Source: Candidatus Aminicenantota bacterium
GTDB lineage: Bacteria; Acidobacteriota; Aminicenantia; UBA2199
Direction: 5' to 3'
Assembly: GCA_023136725.1 (NCBI GenBank)
Contig: JAGLQR010000136.1
Location: 1 to 5,485, forward strand
Length of the DNA stretch: 5,485 nucleotides
Shown here one piece after another: positions 1 through 5,485 of this stretch (its first letter is position 1; each line of letters starts with the position of its first letter). A model generated the notes under the pieces. That model was given only the letters and a program-made list of their open reading frames with translations, was not told the DNA's origin and made no database searches. The translations under genes and the position numbers were made by a program.

Positions 1-339
1 GAAAAACATATTCTAAAAGTAGCCCCCGGATATTCACTCTTTAAGGAAACACTGAAGCAACTGATAGGTCAGGACAAGAGGCCCTTTTCTTGTGTTGTTC
101 TTGGGAGGGTTTTTGGTAATGATACCCTGATGACTGGTTTTGTTGCAGATGAACACATGGACGGGAGGATGACAGTATTCTTCCCTTCTGCTCTAAATCC
201 GACCACCGGTCTTCTCTGCCATTTGAAAAAAGAGGATGTGATCAAACTGGATGTTACTGTCGAAACTGCAATGAGGACAATAATCAGCTGCGGGGCCGGG
301 GCGTCAAAATTATTTAAAAATATTGAAATTTCGGATTGA
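1..339 (+). CDS. DUF502 family membrane protein, C-terminal part (5' end outside window)
   Basis: The frame is open from the first base to the TGA at 337-339 and gives 112 residues. The ATG at 130 is an internal Met (residue 44 of the visible part), not the start, because conserved family sequence lies before it. The visible part has the hallmarks of DUF502: a segment around residues 35-50 (GRVFGNDTLMTGFVAD), then FFPSALNPTTG at residues 60-70, matching the family's Pro/Asn/Thr/Gly-rich loop. After it come a KKEDVIKLDV stretch (76-85) and a Thr-Val-Glu-x-Ala-Met-x-x-Ile-Ile-Ser-Cys-Gly segment (86-98). Family members are usually about 200 residues with two N-terminal membrane helices, so roughly the first half, including those helices, lies off the window. 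The biochemical function of DUF502 is not established. No clear rho-independent terminator follows; a possible promoter for the next gene overlaps the stop codon. The family call is from remembered motifs and is fairly secure. Confidence 0.85.
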   Translation, partial: EKHILKVAPGYSLFKETLKQLIGQDKRPFSCVVLGRVFGNDTLMTGFVADEHMDGRMTVFFPSALNPTTGLLCHLKKEDVIKLDVTVETAMRTIISCGAGASKLFKNIEISD

Positions 340-363
340 AAAAAAAACTACTTTCTGTATTAT
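336..363 (+). promoter_or_regulatory. Possible sigma70-type promoter for the Asp-box propeller gene
   Basis: TTGAAA (336-341) and TATTAT (358-363) are separated by 16 bases, each one mismatch from the sigma70 consensus hexamers. The -35 overlaps the DUF502 stop codon. Transcription would begin near 370 and leave a leader of about 107 bases before the ATG at 477. The region is AT-rich, so chance matches are likely, and read-through from the DUF502 gene is also possible. Confidence 0.35.
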
Positions 364-400
364 AAGAGAGTAAGTTTTCGAAAAAAGTTTTCCGGGCGAA

Positions 401-443
401 ATGCAGTTTCTACTGCATAAAAAGTGATTAAATATTATTTAAT
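401..443 (+). other. Two adjacent inverted repeats in the leader of the propeller gene
   Basis: ATGCAGT (401-407) and ACTGCAT (412-418) form a perfect 7-bp stem with a TTCT loop. A second, entirely A/T inverted repeat follows at 427-443: ATTAAATA, one central T, then TATTTAAT. The first hairpin is followed by A-rich, not T-rich, sequence, so it is not a standard intrinsic terminator for the DUF502 gene. It could be an mRNA-stability hairpin, a processing site or an operator. The A/T dyad may simply reflect base composition. Confidence 0.4.
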
Positions 444-466
444 AAAAATCTCAGATTCATAATGCA

Positions 467-472
467 AGGAGG
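467..472 (+). promoter_or_regulatory. Ribosome binding site deciding the start at 477
   Basis: A perfect AGGAGG lies four bases before the ATG at 477. The in-frame ATG at 462 lies upstream of this motif and would place AGGAGG inside the coding sequence, encoding a Gln-Gly-Gly-Lys stretch ahead of the signal peptide. The ATG at 477 is therefore preferred. Confidence 0.85.
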
Positions 473-476
473 CAAA

Positions 477-3146
477 ATGAGATCAAAACTAAAATTAATG
501 GTTGTTTTAATTGTTCTATTATCTTTTACATTTATTTTTTCTGCAGATTCAAAAACAAAAGATCCTGTATTGAATGCAAAGGTGAGAGTGGATATGTTCA
601 AAAAGCATACTGCTCTTAAATCAGCATCTCAATATACGAGAATAAAATGGCAATACATCGGGCCCACTAATATAAGCGGCAGATGCACAGATGTTGAAGC
701 TATATCACCCAGAGGAAAGCAGTATACGATATGGGTTGGAGCCGCAACAGGCGGAGTATGGAAATCAACAAATGAGGGGACAACATTTGAACCTGTTTTT
801 GATGATATGCCTACTGCATCTATCGGGGATATAGAGATTGATCCGAAGAATCCTGATGTTGTATGGGTCGGTACAGGAGAGGCGAATATTTTCAGGAGTT
901 CCAATGCCGGTTGCGGGATTTTCAAAACAACCGATGGTGGTAAGACATGGAAAAATATGGGCCTTGAGAATACTAATACAATTCCACGTATCCGTGTCCA
1001 TCCGGAAAACAGCGATATTGTTTATGTTGCAGCTACAGGACATGAATGGACATCAAATTCTGACAGGGGGCTTTATAAGACAACGGATGGTGGAGAGACC
1101 TGGAGTAAGATTTTATTTATTAATAATGATACCGGGGTTAACGATCTGGTTCTGGACCCTAAAAACCCTGATACCGTTTATTGTACAACATGGGAGAGGA
1201 AAAGGCTGAAATGGAATGACCCGAGGACTTATAAAAATCATCAAAATAATGGTGTCTGGAAATCCACAGATGGAGGAAAAACCTGGGCAAAGAAAAATAA
1301 CGGACTCCCGGCTCCTCATGAGATTGGAAGGACCGGAATAGATATTGCGGCATCGAATCCTGATGTTCTGTATGCTTATGTCGACAATTATGGAATTGCA
1401 AAAAAAGCTGAGCCCGGGCAGACTGACTCTTACGGAAGGCCGATGAAAGATGTCATAATGGGTGCAACAGTTTACAGGACAAATGATGGAGGAGAAAATT
1501 GGGAACTGGTCAGTGGCAAGACCGGGAAAATGAAAAAATATATGGAGCGTCATTCTGCTACTTACGGATGGGTTTTCGGTCAGATCCGGGTTGACCCTCT
1601 GAATGAGAACAGAATTTATACAATGGGGCTTTTTCTGAATGTTTCAGATGATGGGGGAAAGACTTTCAGAGTATTGAGAGGGATGCATCTTGATCATCAC
1701 GGGCTCTGGATCGATCCGAACAATTCCGATTATATTCTTAATGTGCAGGATGGTGGACTTTCAATTACATATGACAGGGGAAAGAATTGGAAGATACCTC
1801 TAAAAGAACTACCGCTTGCCCAATTCTATAATATTGCATTTGATATGCAGACACCTTTCAATGTGTACGGTTCTATACAGGATCATCATAGCTTTTTTGG
1901 CCCTGTTGATATATCAAGAAGCCGGAAATATATACAGCCTGTAATGTTTGAACATACTGTGGGTGCAGAAGGGAGCTCCCATGCTGTAGATTCAAGGGAC
2001 AATACTGTTTATGCAAGTGTATTTTACGGTGCTCTGGCAAGGCTTGAGAAGGAGCAGGATGAAGAAAAAATGCTTCTTCCTGAAAAATTGCCGGGTGAGA
2101 AAAGATTAAGGGGGCAATGGGTTGCACCTACCATCATTTCTACTCATAATCCGGATATCATTTATCATGGCATGCAATATGTAATGATGTCCAGAGATAG
2201 GGGTAACACATGGGAGAAGATCAGTCACGACCTTTCATATAACAACCCGAAAAAGATCGGAGATATAAATTATCAGACAATAACCGCTCTGGATGAATCT
2301 CCGAAAAGATTCGGACTTATCTATGCCGGGACTGATGACGGCAGGATCTGGAGGACAATGAACGGCGGAAAGAACTGGAAAATGATCAGAAGCGGGAAGG
2401 TGCCGGTAAGATGGGTATCCAGACTGGTTGCCTCTAAATTCGATCTTGCTACTGTTTATATGACCCAGACAGGAAGAAGGGATGATGATTTTCAGGTTTA
2501 TATATGGAAGTCTGAAAACTTCGGAAGGACATGGACAGATATTTCCGGTAATATTCCGGTAGGGCCTGTAAATGTTATAAGAGAAGATCCAGAGAATAGA
2601 AAGAGACTATATCTGGGGACTGATGCAGGTGTGTACATAAGTAATGACGGTGGTAAGAAATGGGAAGTCCTGGGGGATATGCCTTTTGCATACGTCCATG
2701 ACCTTGCCTATCATCCGAGAGATAATATGATCATCATCGCTACTCATGGAAGAGGGATATGGGTGCTCGATGCAGAAGAGATCGATAAGAAAGAAGAATC
2801 AGGAGGAAAGGCCGGGATAACAGCATCTCCGGAGCAGGTTAAGAACCTTCTTGGAAACTGGCTGATCGAATCTGACAGAGGTTTCTCATTTAACCTTACT
2901 TTCATGAAAAAAGGTGAAAGTGTTACAGGGAAAATGTCAATGCAGTTCGGAAATGCGGAATTATCAAATATATTCTACGATGGAAATAAACTGATGTTCA
3001 AAGCTGTTCTCGATATGACTAAAATGGGTGGTCAGGTGATTGAAATGAAATGTGATGCTGATATCAAGGGAGAAACAATAGAAGGAGTTGTCAAAAGTAA
3101 GATGGGTAATTTAAAAATAAAAGGTAAAAAGGAGAGAAAACAATAG
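477..3146 (+). CDS. Secreted Asp-box (BNR/VPS10-sortilin-like) beta-propeller protein with C-terminal beta-rich domain
   Basis: This gene encodes 889 residues (numbering from the ATG at 477). The N-terminus is a signal peptide: basic RSKLKLK, a hydrophobic core to about residue 21, and probable cleavage near FSA (21-23), so the protein is exported. Residues from about 58 to 766 hold eleven Asp-box motifs of the S/T-x-D/N-x-G-x-x-W/F type, starting near residues 97, 151, 202, 263, 335, 390, 431, 572, 627, 679 and 722. These alternate with blade repeats such as DPKNPDVVWVGTGE and DPENRKRLYLGTDAG. The run closes with THGRGIWVLD (756-765), typical of the end of this propeller type. This matches proteins annotated as VPS10/sortilin-like or BNR-repeat glycosyl hydrolases. 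No sialidase FRIP motif is visible, so enzymatic activity is unproven. A charged linker (about 767-779) leads to a C-terminal domain of about 105 residues (780-885) that looks like a small beta-barrel. The gene ends with tandem TAG stops and a strong terminator. The substrate is unknown. Confidence 0.9.
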   Translation: MRSKLKLMVVLIVLLSFTFIFSADSKTKDPVLNAKVRVDMFKKHTALKSASQYTRIKWQYIGPTNISGRCTDVEAISPRGKQYTIWVGAATGGVWKSTNEGTTFEPVFDDMPTASIGDIEIDPKNPDVVWVGTGEANIFRSSNAGCGIFKTTDGGKTWKNMGLENTNTIPRIRVHPENSDIVYVAATGHEWTSNSDRGLYKTTDGGETWSKILFINNDTGVNDLVLDPKNPDTVYCTTWERKRLKWNDPRTYKNHQNNGVWKSTDGGKTWAKKNNGLPAPHEIGRTGIDIAASNPDVLYAYVDNYGIAKKAEPGQTDSYGRPMKDVIMGATVYRTNDGGENWELVSGKTGKMKKYMERHSATYGWVFGQIRVDPLNENRIYTMGLFLNVSDDGGKTFRVLRGMHLDHHGLWIDPNNSDYILNVQDGGLSITYDRGKNWKIPLKELPLAQFYNIAFDMQTPFNVYGSIQDHHSFFGPVDISRSRKYIQPVMFEHTVGAEGSSHAVDSRDNTVYASVFYGALARLEKEQDEEKMLLPEKLPGEKRLRGQWVAPTIISTHNPDIIYHGMQYVMMSRDRGNTWEKISHDLSYNNPKKIGDINYQTITALDESPKRFGLIYAGTDDGRIWRTMNGGKNWKMIRSGKVPVRWVSRLVASKFDLATVYMTQTGRRDDDFQVYIWKSENFGRTWTDISGNIPVGPVNVIREDPENRKRLYLGTDAGVYISNDGGKKWEVLGDMPFAYVHDLAYHPRDNMIIIATHGRGIWVLDAEEIDKKEESGGKAGITASPEQVKNLLGNWLIESDRGFSFNLTFMKKGESVTGKMSMQFGNAELSNIFYDGNKLMFKAVLDMTKMGGQVIEMKCDADIKGETIEGVVKSKMGNLKIKGKKERKQ

Positions 3147-3192
3147 TAGTCTTTTTTTGCAGAATTGATACTGAATTAAAGTAATATATGAC

Positions 3193-3223
3193 AAGGCCCG
3201 GCAGTGTCCGGGCCTTTTTTTTT
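3193..3223 (+). terminator. Rho-independent terminator after the propeller gene
   Basis: GGCCCGG (3195-3201) pairs perfectly with CCGGGCC (3208-3214) around a CAGTGT loop. Nine T residues follow at 3215-3223. The AA at 3193-3194 can extend the stem with the first T residues. It lies about 47 bases after the propeller stop codon. In the opposite direction the hairpin is followed by TTGTCATAT, a poor U-tract, so it mainly serves the + strand gene. Confidence 0.95.
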
Positions 3224-3259
3224 AAGCGAATGTACTTTCTCTTTGCTGACCTGAAGTCT

Positions 3260-3271
3260 GAATCCGGATTC
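3260..3271. repeat. 12-bp perfect palindrome in the convergent intergenic region
   Basis: GAATCCGGATTC reads identically on both strands. It lies 12 bases past the stop codon of the - strand lipoprotein gene. No T-tract follows on the - strand, so it is not a canonical terminator. It may be a weak transcript-end structure, a protein-binding dyad or chance. Confidence 0.4.
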
Positions 3272-3283
3272 TTACATGATTTT

Positions 3284-4414
3284 TTACATCATATCTATTT
3301 TATACTTCAGAACATATGGTGCATCATCCTCGTCAACATCAACTGTCCATAGGAAACCGTTATGGAAAAGTATCGGCTTACGCTCCAGATCATCCGGCCT
3401 TTCTACTCCGGGAATTTTTATATAGAAGTTGTCGATATATTTGCCTTTATTGTTGAATACGTCTACAAGAGTAGCTTTATCTTTATTCATAGTTGAAGTA
3501 AATATCAGCAAATTTCCTTTATAAACAAATATTCTGTTTATATCATTAAAGGTTTTCCTTTTATGAAGAGAATAAAGTACTATATCTTCTTTTTTGGTAT
3601 ATATTTTTTCAATGTATTTTACAGGTTCATAAGCTCTATTGAACTTTTCATTAATTTTTCCAGTAGCAAGATCCACCTGATAAATCAGGTACCTCTCTGT
3701 ATGAGATACATATAAAAAACCATTATTATCAAATGCTGTCAGAAGATTTGTTAATTCATCCATATTGATCATAATTCCATTTTTTGAAGTTTTTTTAATC
3801 ATCAGATCTTTAGTATCAAAGGGGAGTTTCATATTTGTTGCAGTTCTGTCCTTTTCAACATAAAGCATTTCATTCTTCCGGATATTCACTCCATCCTTTG
3901 ATTTGGAGATATCAGGATTTCCTGAAACAAAATAAAGTTTATCGTTCCATCCTTCAAGCAGGGAAGTAAACGGCTTCAGGCCATGTACAGTAAATTCATT
4001 CTTAAGCACACCGCCATAAGAAAGGGTGATAATCTTTACTGGCAAAAATGCCCCTATGATCACTGAGTCTTTGGTGAGTACAAAATTTGAAAAGTATTTC
4101 ACCTCTCCAGGCCCCTCACCCTTTTTCAGGAAGTTTTTAACATAATGTCCTTTCTGTGTAAATTTGAGGAGTTGATCTCTGCCTGCAACAAAGACTGATC
4201 CATCTGGTGCTATTTTAATTCTCCGTGGCCGCTTAAAAACAAAATCATCTTCATAATCAGTTATCCTTTTTACTTCGACAAGTTTTAAAGTCCTTCCCGG
4301 TTTCTTGTCAGACTCTCCGGAGGTTTTTTTTGAATTCTTTATTACTATTGCCGAACTTAAAAAACAGGAAAATAACAATAATAGGAATGGATAGAGAAAA
4401 ACTTTTTTAATCAT
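3284..4414 (-). CDS. Probable lipoprotein, 6-bladed beta-propeller family
   Basis: The protein has 376 residues from the ATG at 4414. An in-frame ATG at 4420 touches the AGGAGG (4421-4426) directly, whereas the one at 4414 has a six-base spacer, so 4414 is preferred. The N-terminus MIKKVFLYPFLLLLFSC is a lipoprotein-type signal: two lysines, a hydrophobic core and LFSC as a lipobox with Cys17 lipidated. Phe at -2 is unusual, so ordinary signal-peptide cleavage after Ala22 is an alternative. After a Lys/Ser-rich linker (about 26-42) comes a propeller typical of the 6-bladed beta-propeller (NHL-like) lipoproteins of Bacteroidota and Aminicenantes. A GSVFVAGRDQLLKF blade segment (72-85) is followed by KKGEGPGEV (97-105), the family's signature Gly-x-Gly-Pro-Gly-Glu loop. 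Later blades include DNNGFLYVSH (229-238) and FNNKGKYIDNFYI (320-332). Length fits the family. The role is unknown; these proteins are surface or periplasmic and are thought to bind ligands. It converges with the Asp-box propeller gene and shares no operon with it. Confidence 0.85.
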   Translation of the reverse strand: MIKKVFLYPFLLLLFSCFLSSAIVIKNSKKTSGESDKKPGRTLKLVEVKRITDYEDDFVFKRPRRIKIAPDGSVFVAGRDQLLKFTQKGHYVKNFLKKGEGPGEVKYFSNFVLTKDSVIIGAFLPVKIITLSYGGVLKNEFTVHGLKPFTSLLEGWNDKLYFVSGNPDISKSKDGVNIRKNEMLYVEKDRTATNMKLPFDTKDLMIKKTSKNGIMINMDELTNLLTAFDNNGFLYVSHTERYLIYQVDLATGKINEKFNRAYEPVKYIEKIYTKKEDIVLYSLHKRKTFNDINRIFVYKGNLLIFTSTMNKDKATLVDVFNNKGKYIDNFYIKIPGVERPDDLERKPILFHNGFLWTVDVDEDDAPYVLKYKIDMM

Positions 4415-4420
4415 ACGCAT

Positions 4421-4426
4421 CCTCCT
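4421..4426 (-). promoter_or_regulatory. Ribosome binding site of the lipoprotein gene
   Basis: On the - strand this reads AGGAGG, immediately followed by ATGCGTATG. The first ATG has no spacer and the second has six bases, which makes the second ATG (4414) the better start. I see no convincing -35/-10 pair in the AT-rich stretch upstream (4427-4525). Confidence 0.8.
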
Positions 4427-4525
4427 CTCTTTTCCTTAATAGACGATAGAAGTATTTAATTAGTTTCTAATAGTACCTTTTTTCTTATTCTTTCTATATC
4501 TTAAATTGTTTTATATAAAGAAAAG

Positions 4526-4557
4526 AAAGGTGTCTGCACCCTTTTGAGAGGGTTTTT
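4526..4557 (-). other. Hairpin cluster after the DUF2834 gene, possible weak terminator
   Basis: Read on the + strand, GGTG-TCTG-CACC (4529-4540) is a 4-bp stem extended by AAA/TTT across a single bulged C. It overlaps a second possible stem, ACCCT (4538-4542) with AGGGT (4549-4553). On the - strand the first hairpin is followed by CTTTTCTTTAT, an interrupted T-rich tract, just after the stop codon at 4560, so it may be a weak terminator for DUF2834. The GGTGTCTG-type core also resembles short palindromes dispersed in some genomes with REP-associated transposases. One copy here cannot show that. Confidence 0.4.
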
Positions 4558-4559
4558 CC

Positions 4560-4874
4560 CTATGCTTCGCTTTCTCTCATATAAAGATAGAGGGGTAATC
4601 CTAACGATAAGCCGATAAATAAAGTAGCAAGGAGAGGGATATAAAAGTATCTGACACCCGCCCTTATCCTGTCATAAAGGATAAATGCAACAAGGACGAT
4701 AGCTGATAGTGTCAAATCGGCCCATCCGAACATGGCTATCCGGCTTTGAAATAGCTCATTTGCCATCCCGTTGAGATCAAAGCCATTTTCGGTTATCCAT
4801 GCTATCAGTTGGTAATAAGGAAGTACAACTCCAAGAAAACACATCACCAGATAAAAATTCTTCATACTTTTCAT
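4560..4874 (-). CDS. DUF2834 family small integral membrane protein
   Basis: The protein has 104 residues, the usual size for DUF2834. It has three predicted membrane segments: about residues 7-27 (with the family-like LGVVLPYYQLIAWI stretch), 53-67 and 76-98. The middle hydrophilic part, NGFDLNGMANELFQSRIAMFGWADL (residues 30-54), matches the family pattern of a loop with a conserved ELF...I..F...D core. The last helix has LLATLFIGLSLGLPLYLYMRE, also typical. The start at 4874 is preferred because GGGGG (4879-4883) lies four bases upstream; the ATG at 4865 would have a 13-base spacer. Function is unknown. It lies 145 bases upstream of the lipoprotein gene on the same strand, with a hairpin cluster between, so co-transcription is uncertain. 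It is divergent from the VOC gene. Confidence 0.85.
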   Translation of the reverse strand: MKSMKNFYLVMCFLGVVLPYYQLIAWITENGFDLNGMANELFQSRIAMFGWADLTLSAIVLVAFILYDRIRAGVRYFYIPLLATLFIGLSLGLPLYLYMRESEA

Positions 4875-4878
4875 ATTT

Positions 4879-4883
4879 CCCCC
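4879..4883 (-). promoter_or_regulatory. G-rich ribosome binding site of the DUF2834 gene
   Basis: On the - strand AAAAAAGGGGGAAAT precedes the ATG at 4874. The GGGGG run deviates from the AGGAGG used by the neighbouring genes but can pair with the anti-Shine-Dalgarno sequence. It supports the first of two closely spaced ATG codons. Confidence 0.6.
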
Positions 4884-4907
4884 TTTTTTCTTCGATACCC
4901 ATTTACT

Positions 4908-4935
4908 AATTTATGTTTTATTGTAGAAAAATCAA
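4908..4935 (-). promoter_or_regulatory. Weak candidate promoter for DUF2834
   Basis: On the - strand TTGATT (4935-4930) and TAAATT (4913-4908) are separated by 16 bases. Both hexamers match the sigma70 consensus only partly, in AT-rich DNA, so this is a tentative call. It would start transcription about 30 bases before the ATG. Confidence 0.25.
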
Positions 4936-5011
4936 CTCTGATGTTGTTCTTTCAGAAATATAATTTCCGGGAGAGTTTCTTTAATCTTTATTTTTTTTAC
5001 CATGCTTGTCA

Positions 5012-5040
5012 TTGATATTAAAACAAAGTTTTTTTAATAT
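5012..5040 (+). promoter_or_regulatory. Candidate sigma70-type promoter for the VOC gene
   Basis: TTGATA (5012-5017) and TAATAT (5035-5040) are separated by exactly 17 bases. The -35 has one mismatch to consensus and the -10 has two. Transcription would start near 5047, giving a leader of about 70 bases before the ATG at 5119. If correct, it argues against translation from the in-frame ATG at 5047. Confidence 0.4.
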
Positions 5041-5106
5041 TATTCTATGAAATTTGAAATCACCGGAAATTTTATTATTTTGTTTCTATTAATTTCTTTT
5101 ATTTCT

Positions 5107-5113
5107 GGAGGAG
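5107..5113 (+). promoter_or_regulatory. Ribosome binding site deciding the VOC start at 5119
   Basis: GGAGGAG lies five bases before the ATG at 5119, an excellent Shine-Dalgarno arrangement. The in-frame ATG at 5047, 24 codons upstream, has only A/T-rich sequence before it and no purine-rich ribosome binding site. Confidence 0.85.
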
Positions 5114-5118
5114 TACTA

Positions 5119-5485
5119 ATGCCCAGTGACAAAAATGTGAAGGGGATAATATTTTTCAAGACTCAAATGATGGATGAACTCAAGGTTTTTTATACAGAGG
5201 AAGTCGGTTGTGATATCTGGCTTGAGCAGGGCGGGTGCGTAATTCTGAAAGCCGGTAATTTGCTGTTCGGATTCTGTCAGAGTGATAAAGCCGATATGGA
5301 TGCCCTCATAACTTTCTTTTATGATACAAAAGAAGAGGTTGACCTGAAATATAAAAAATTTAAAGAAAGTGCCCTGGATAAACCTGTTGAAAATTTAAAA
5401 TATAAGATCTACCATTTCTTCGCGAAAGATCCGGAAGGTAGGATGATAGAATTCCAGCACTTCCTCCATTATGTAAAAAAAATCT
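5119..5485 (+). CDS. VOC family protein (glyoxalase/bleomycin-resistance superfamily), 3' end outside window
   Basis: The frame runs from the ATG at 5119 to the window edge without a stop, giving 122 residues, close to the full length of a single-domain VOC protein. Residues 8-30 (KGIIFFKT...ELKVFYTEEVG) form the typical first strand and helix ending in FYT-x-x-x-G. Residues 31-54 hold GCDIWLEQGGC and GNLLFGFCQ, a Cys/Gln-rich pattern I associate with one uncharacterised VOC subfamily. ITFFYDTKEEVDLKYKKF (64-81) starts the second beta-alpha module, and YHFFAKDPEGRMIEFQHFL (98-116) is the conserved C-terminal strand pair. Glu111 matches the usual metal-ligand Glu and His99 is nearby. The usual first-strand metal-ligand His is absent, since the strand reads GIIFFK. 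A metal-dependent lyase or dioxygenase activity is therefore uncertain. The protein is probably cytoplasmic. It is transcribed divergently from DUF2834; no partner gene is visible. Confidence 0.85.
   Translation, partial: MPSDKNVKGIIFFKTQMMDELKVFYTEEVGCDIWLEQGGCVILKAGNLLFGFCQSDKADMDALITFFYDTKEEVDLKYKKFKESALDKPVENLKYKIYHFFAKDPEGRMIEFQHFLHYVKKI

Noticed and set aside
26..39. A 14-base direct repeat, CCGGATATTCACTC, at 26-39 and 3878-3891
   Set aside because: Both copies lie inside unrelated coding sequences and flanking bases do not match, so a chance match is the simplest explanation.
130..339. A 69-residue protein starting at the ATG at 130
   Set aside because: The same frame is open to the left edge and conserved DUF502 sequence lies before this ATG, so it is an internal Met of a truncated gene.
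375..384. The TTTTCGAAAA palindrome in the 340-476 leader
   Set aside because: It is a short A/T-run palindrome likely to occur by chance in this composition, with no paired site nearby.
838..1209. A 123-codon + strand frame inside the large propeller gene
   Set aside because: It is in another frame of a clearly conserved coding sequence, with no ribosome binding site or recognisable protein.
1113..1553. A 146-codon - strand frame antisense to the propeller gene
   Set aside because: Its composition and lack of motifs fit a shadow of the repeated Asp-box codons on the other strand. The same applies to the shorter antisense frames at 629-1043, 1159-1401 and 1873-2127.
4809..5015. A 68-codon + strand frame across the DUF2834 start and upstream region
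   Set aside because: It is antisense to the DUF2834 N-terminus, then runs through A/T-rich intergenic sequence. It has no ribosome binding site and a low-complexity Phe/His-rich product.
1..5485. A defence, mobile or CRISPR-like system
   Set aside because: No integrase, transposase, nuclease, reverse transcriptase, toxin-antitoxin pair or regular repeat-spacer array is visible. All five genes fit known non-defence families.

Overview
The window is AT-rich bacterial DNA with clear AGGAGG-type ribosome binding sites. It carries five genes, two of them cut by the window edges. Two genes have secretion or lipoprotein leaders, and both encode beta-propeller proteins of the kind common in large anaerobic or environmental Gram-negative lineages such as Aminicenantes/Acidobacteriota and Bacteroidota. 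That placement is an inference from protein style only; no marker gene here fixes the phylum.

Layout from left to right: (1) positions 1-339, + strand, the C-terminal half of a DUF502 family membrane protein, open at the left edge. (2) 340-476, a leader region with a possible promoter and two inverted repeats. (3) 477-3146, + strand, a secreted 889-residue Asp-box (BNR/VPS10-sortilin-like) beta-propeller protein with an extra C-terminal beta-rich domain. (4) 3147-3283, a convergent intergenic region with a strong rho-independent terminator for the + strand gene and a 12-bp palindrome. (5) 3284-4414, - strand, a probable lipoprotein of the 6-bladed beta-propeller family. (6) 4415-4559, an intergenic region with a cluster of short hairpins just after the next gene's stop. 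(7) 4560-4874, - strand, a small DUF2834 membrane protein with three predicted membrane segments. (8) 4875-5118, a divergent promoter region with no gene. (9) 5119-5485, + strand, a VOC (glyoxalase/bleomycin-resistance superfamily) protein cut by the right edge close to its expected end.

The genes do not form one obvious operon. The two propeller genes converge, the two - strand genes are separated by about 145 bp, and the VOC gene is divergent from DUF2834. The two propeller proteins probably both act outside the cytoplasm, but nothing here shows that they work together. I see no mobile element, CRISPR array, tRNA or rRNA, toxin-antitoxin pair or defence system. Most of the window is recognisable family members. 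The items most worth a second look are the domain architecture of the large propeller protein, the in-frame hydrophobic extension upstream of the VOC gene, and the structured intergenic elements.
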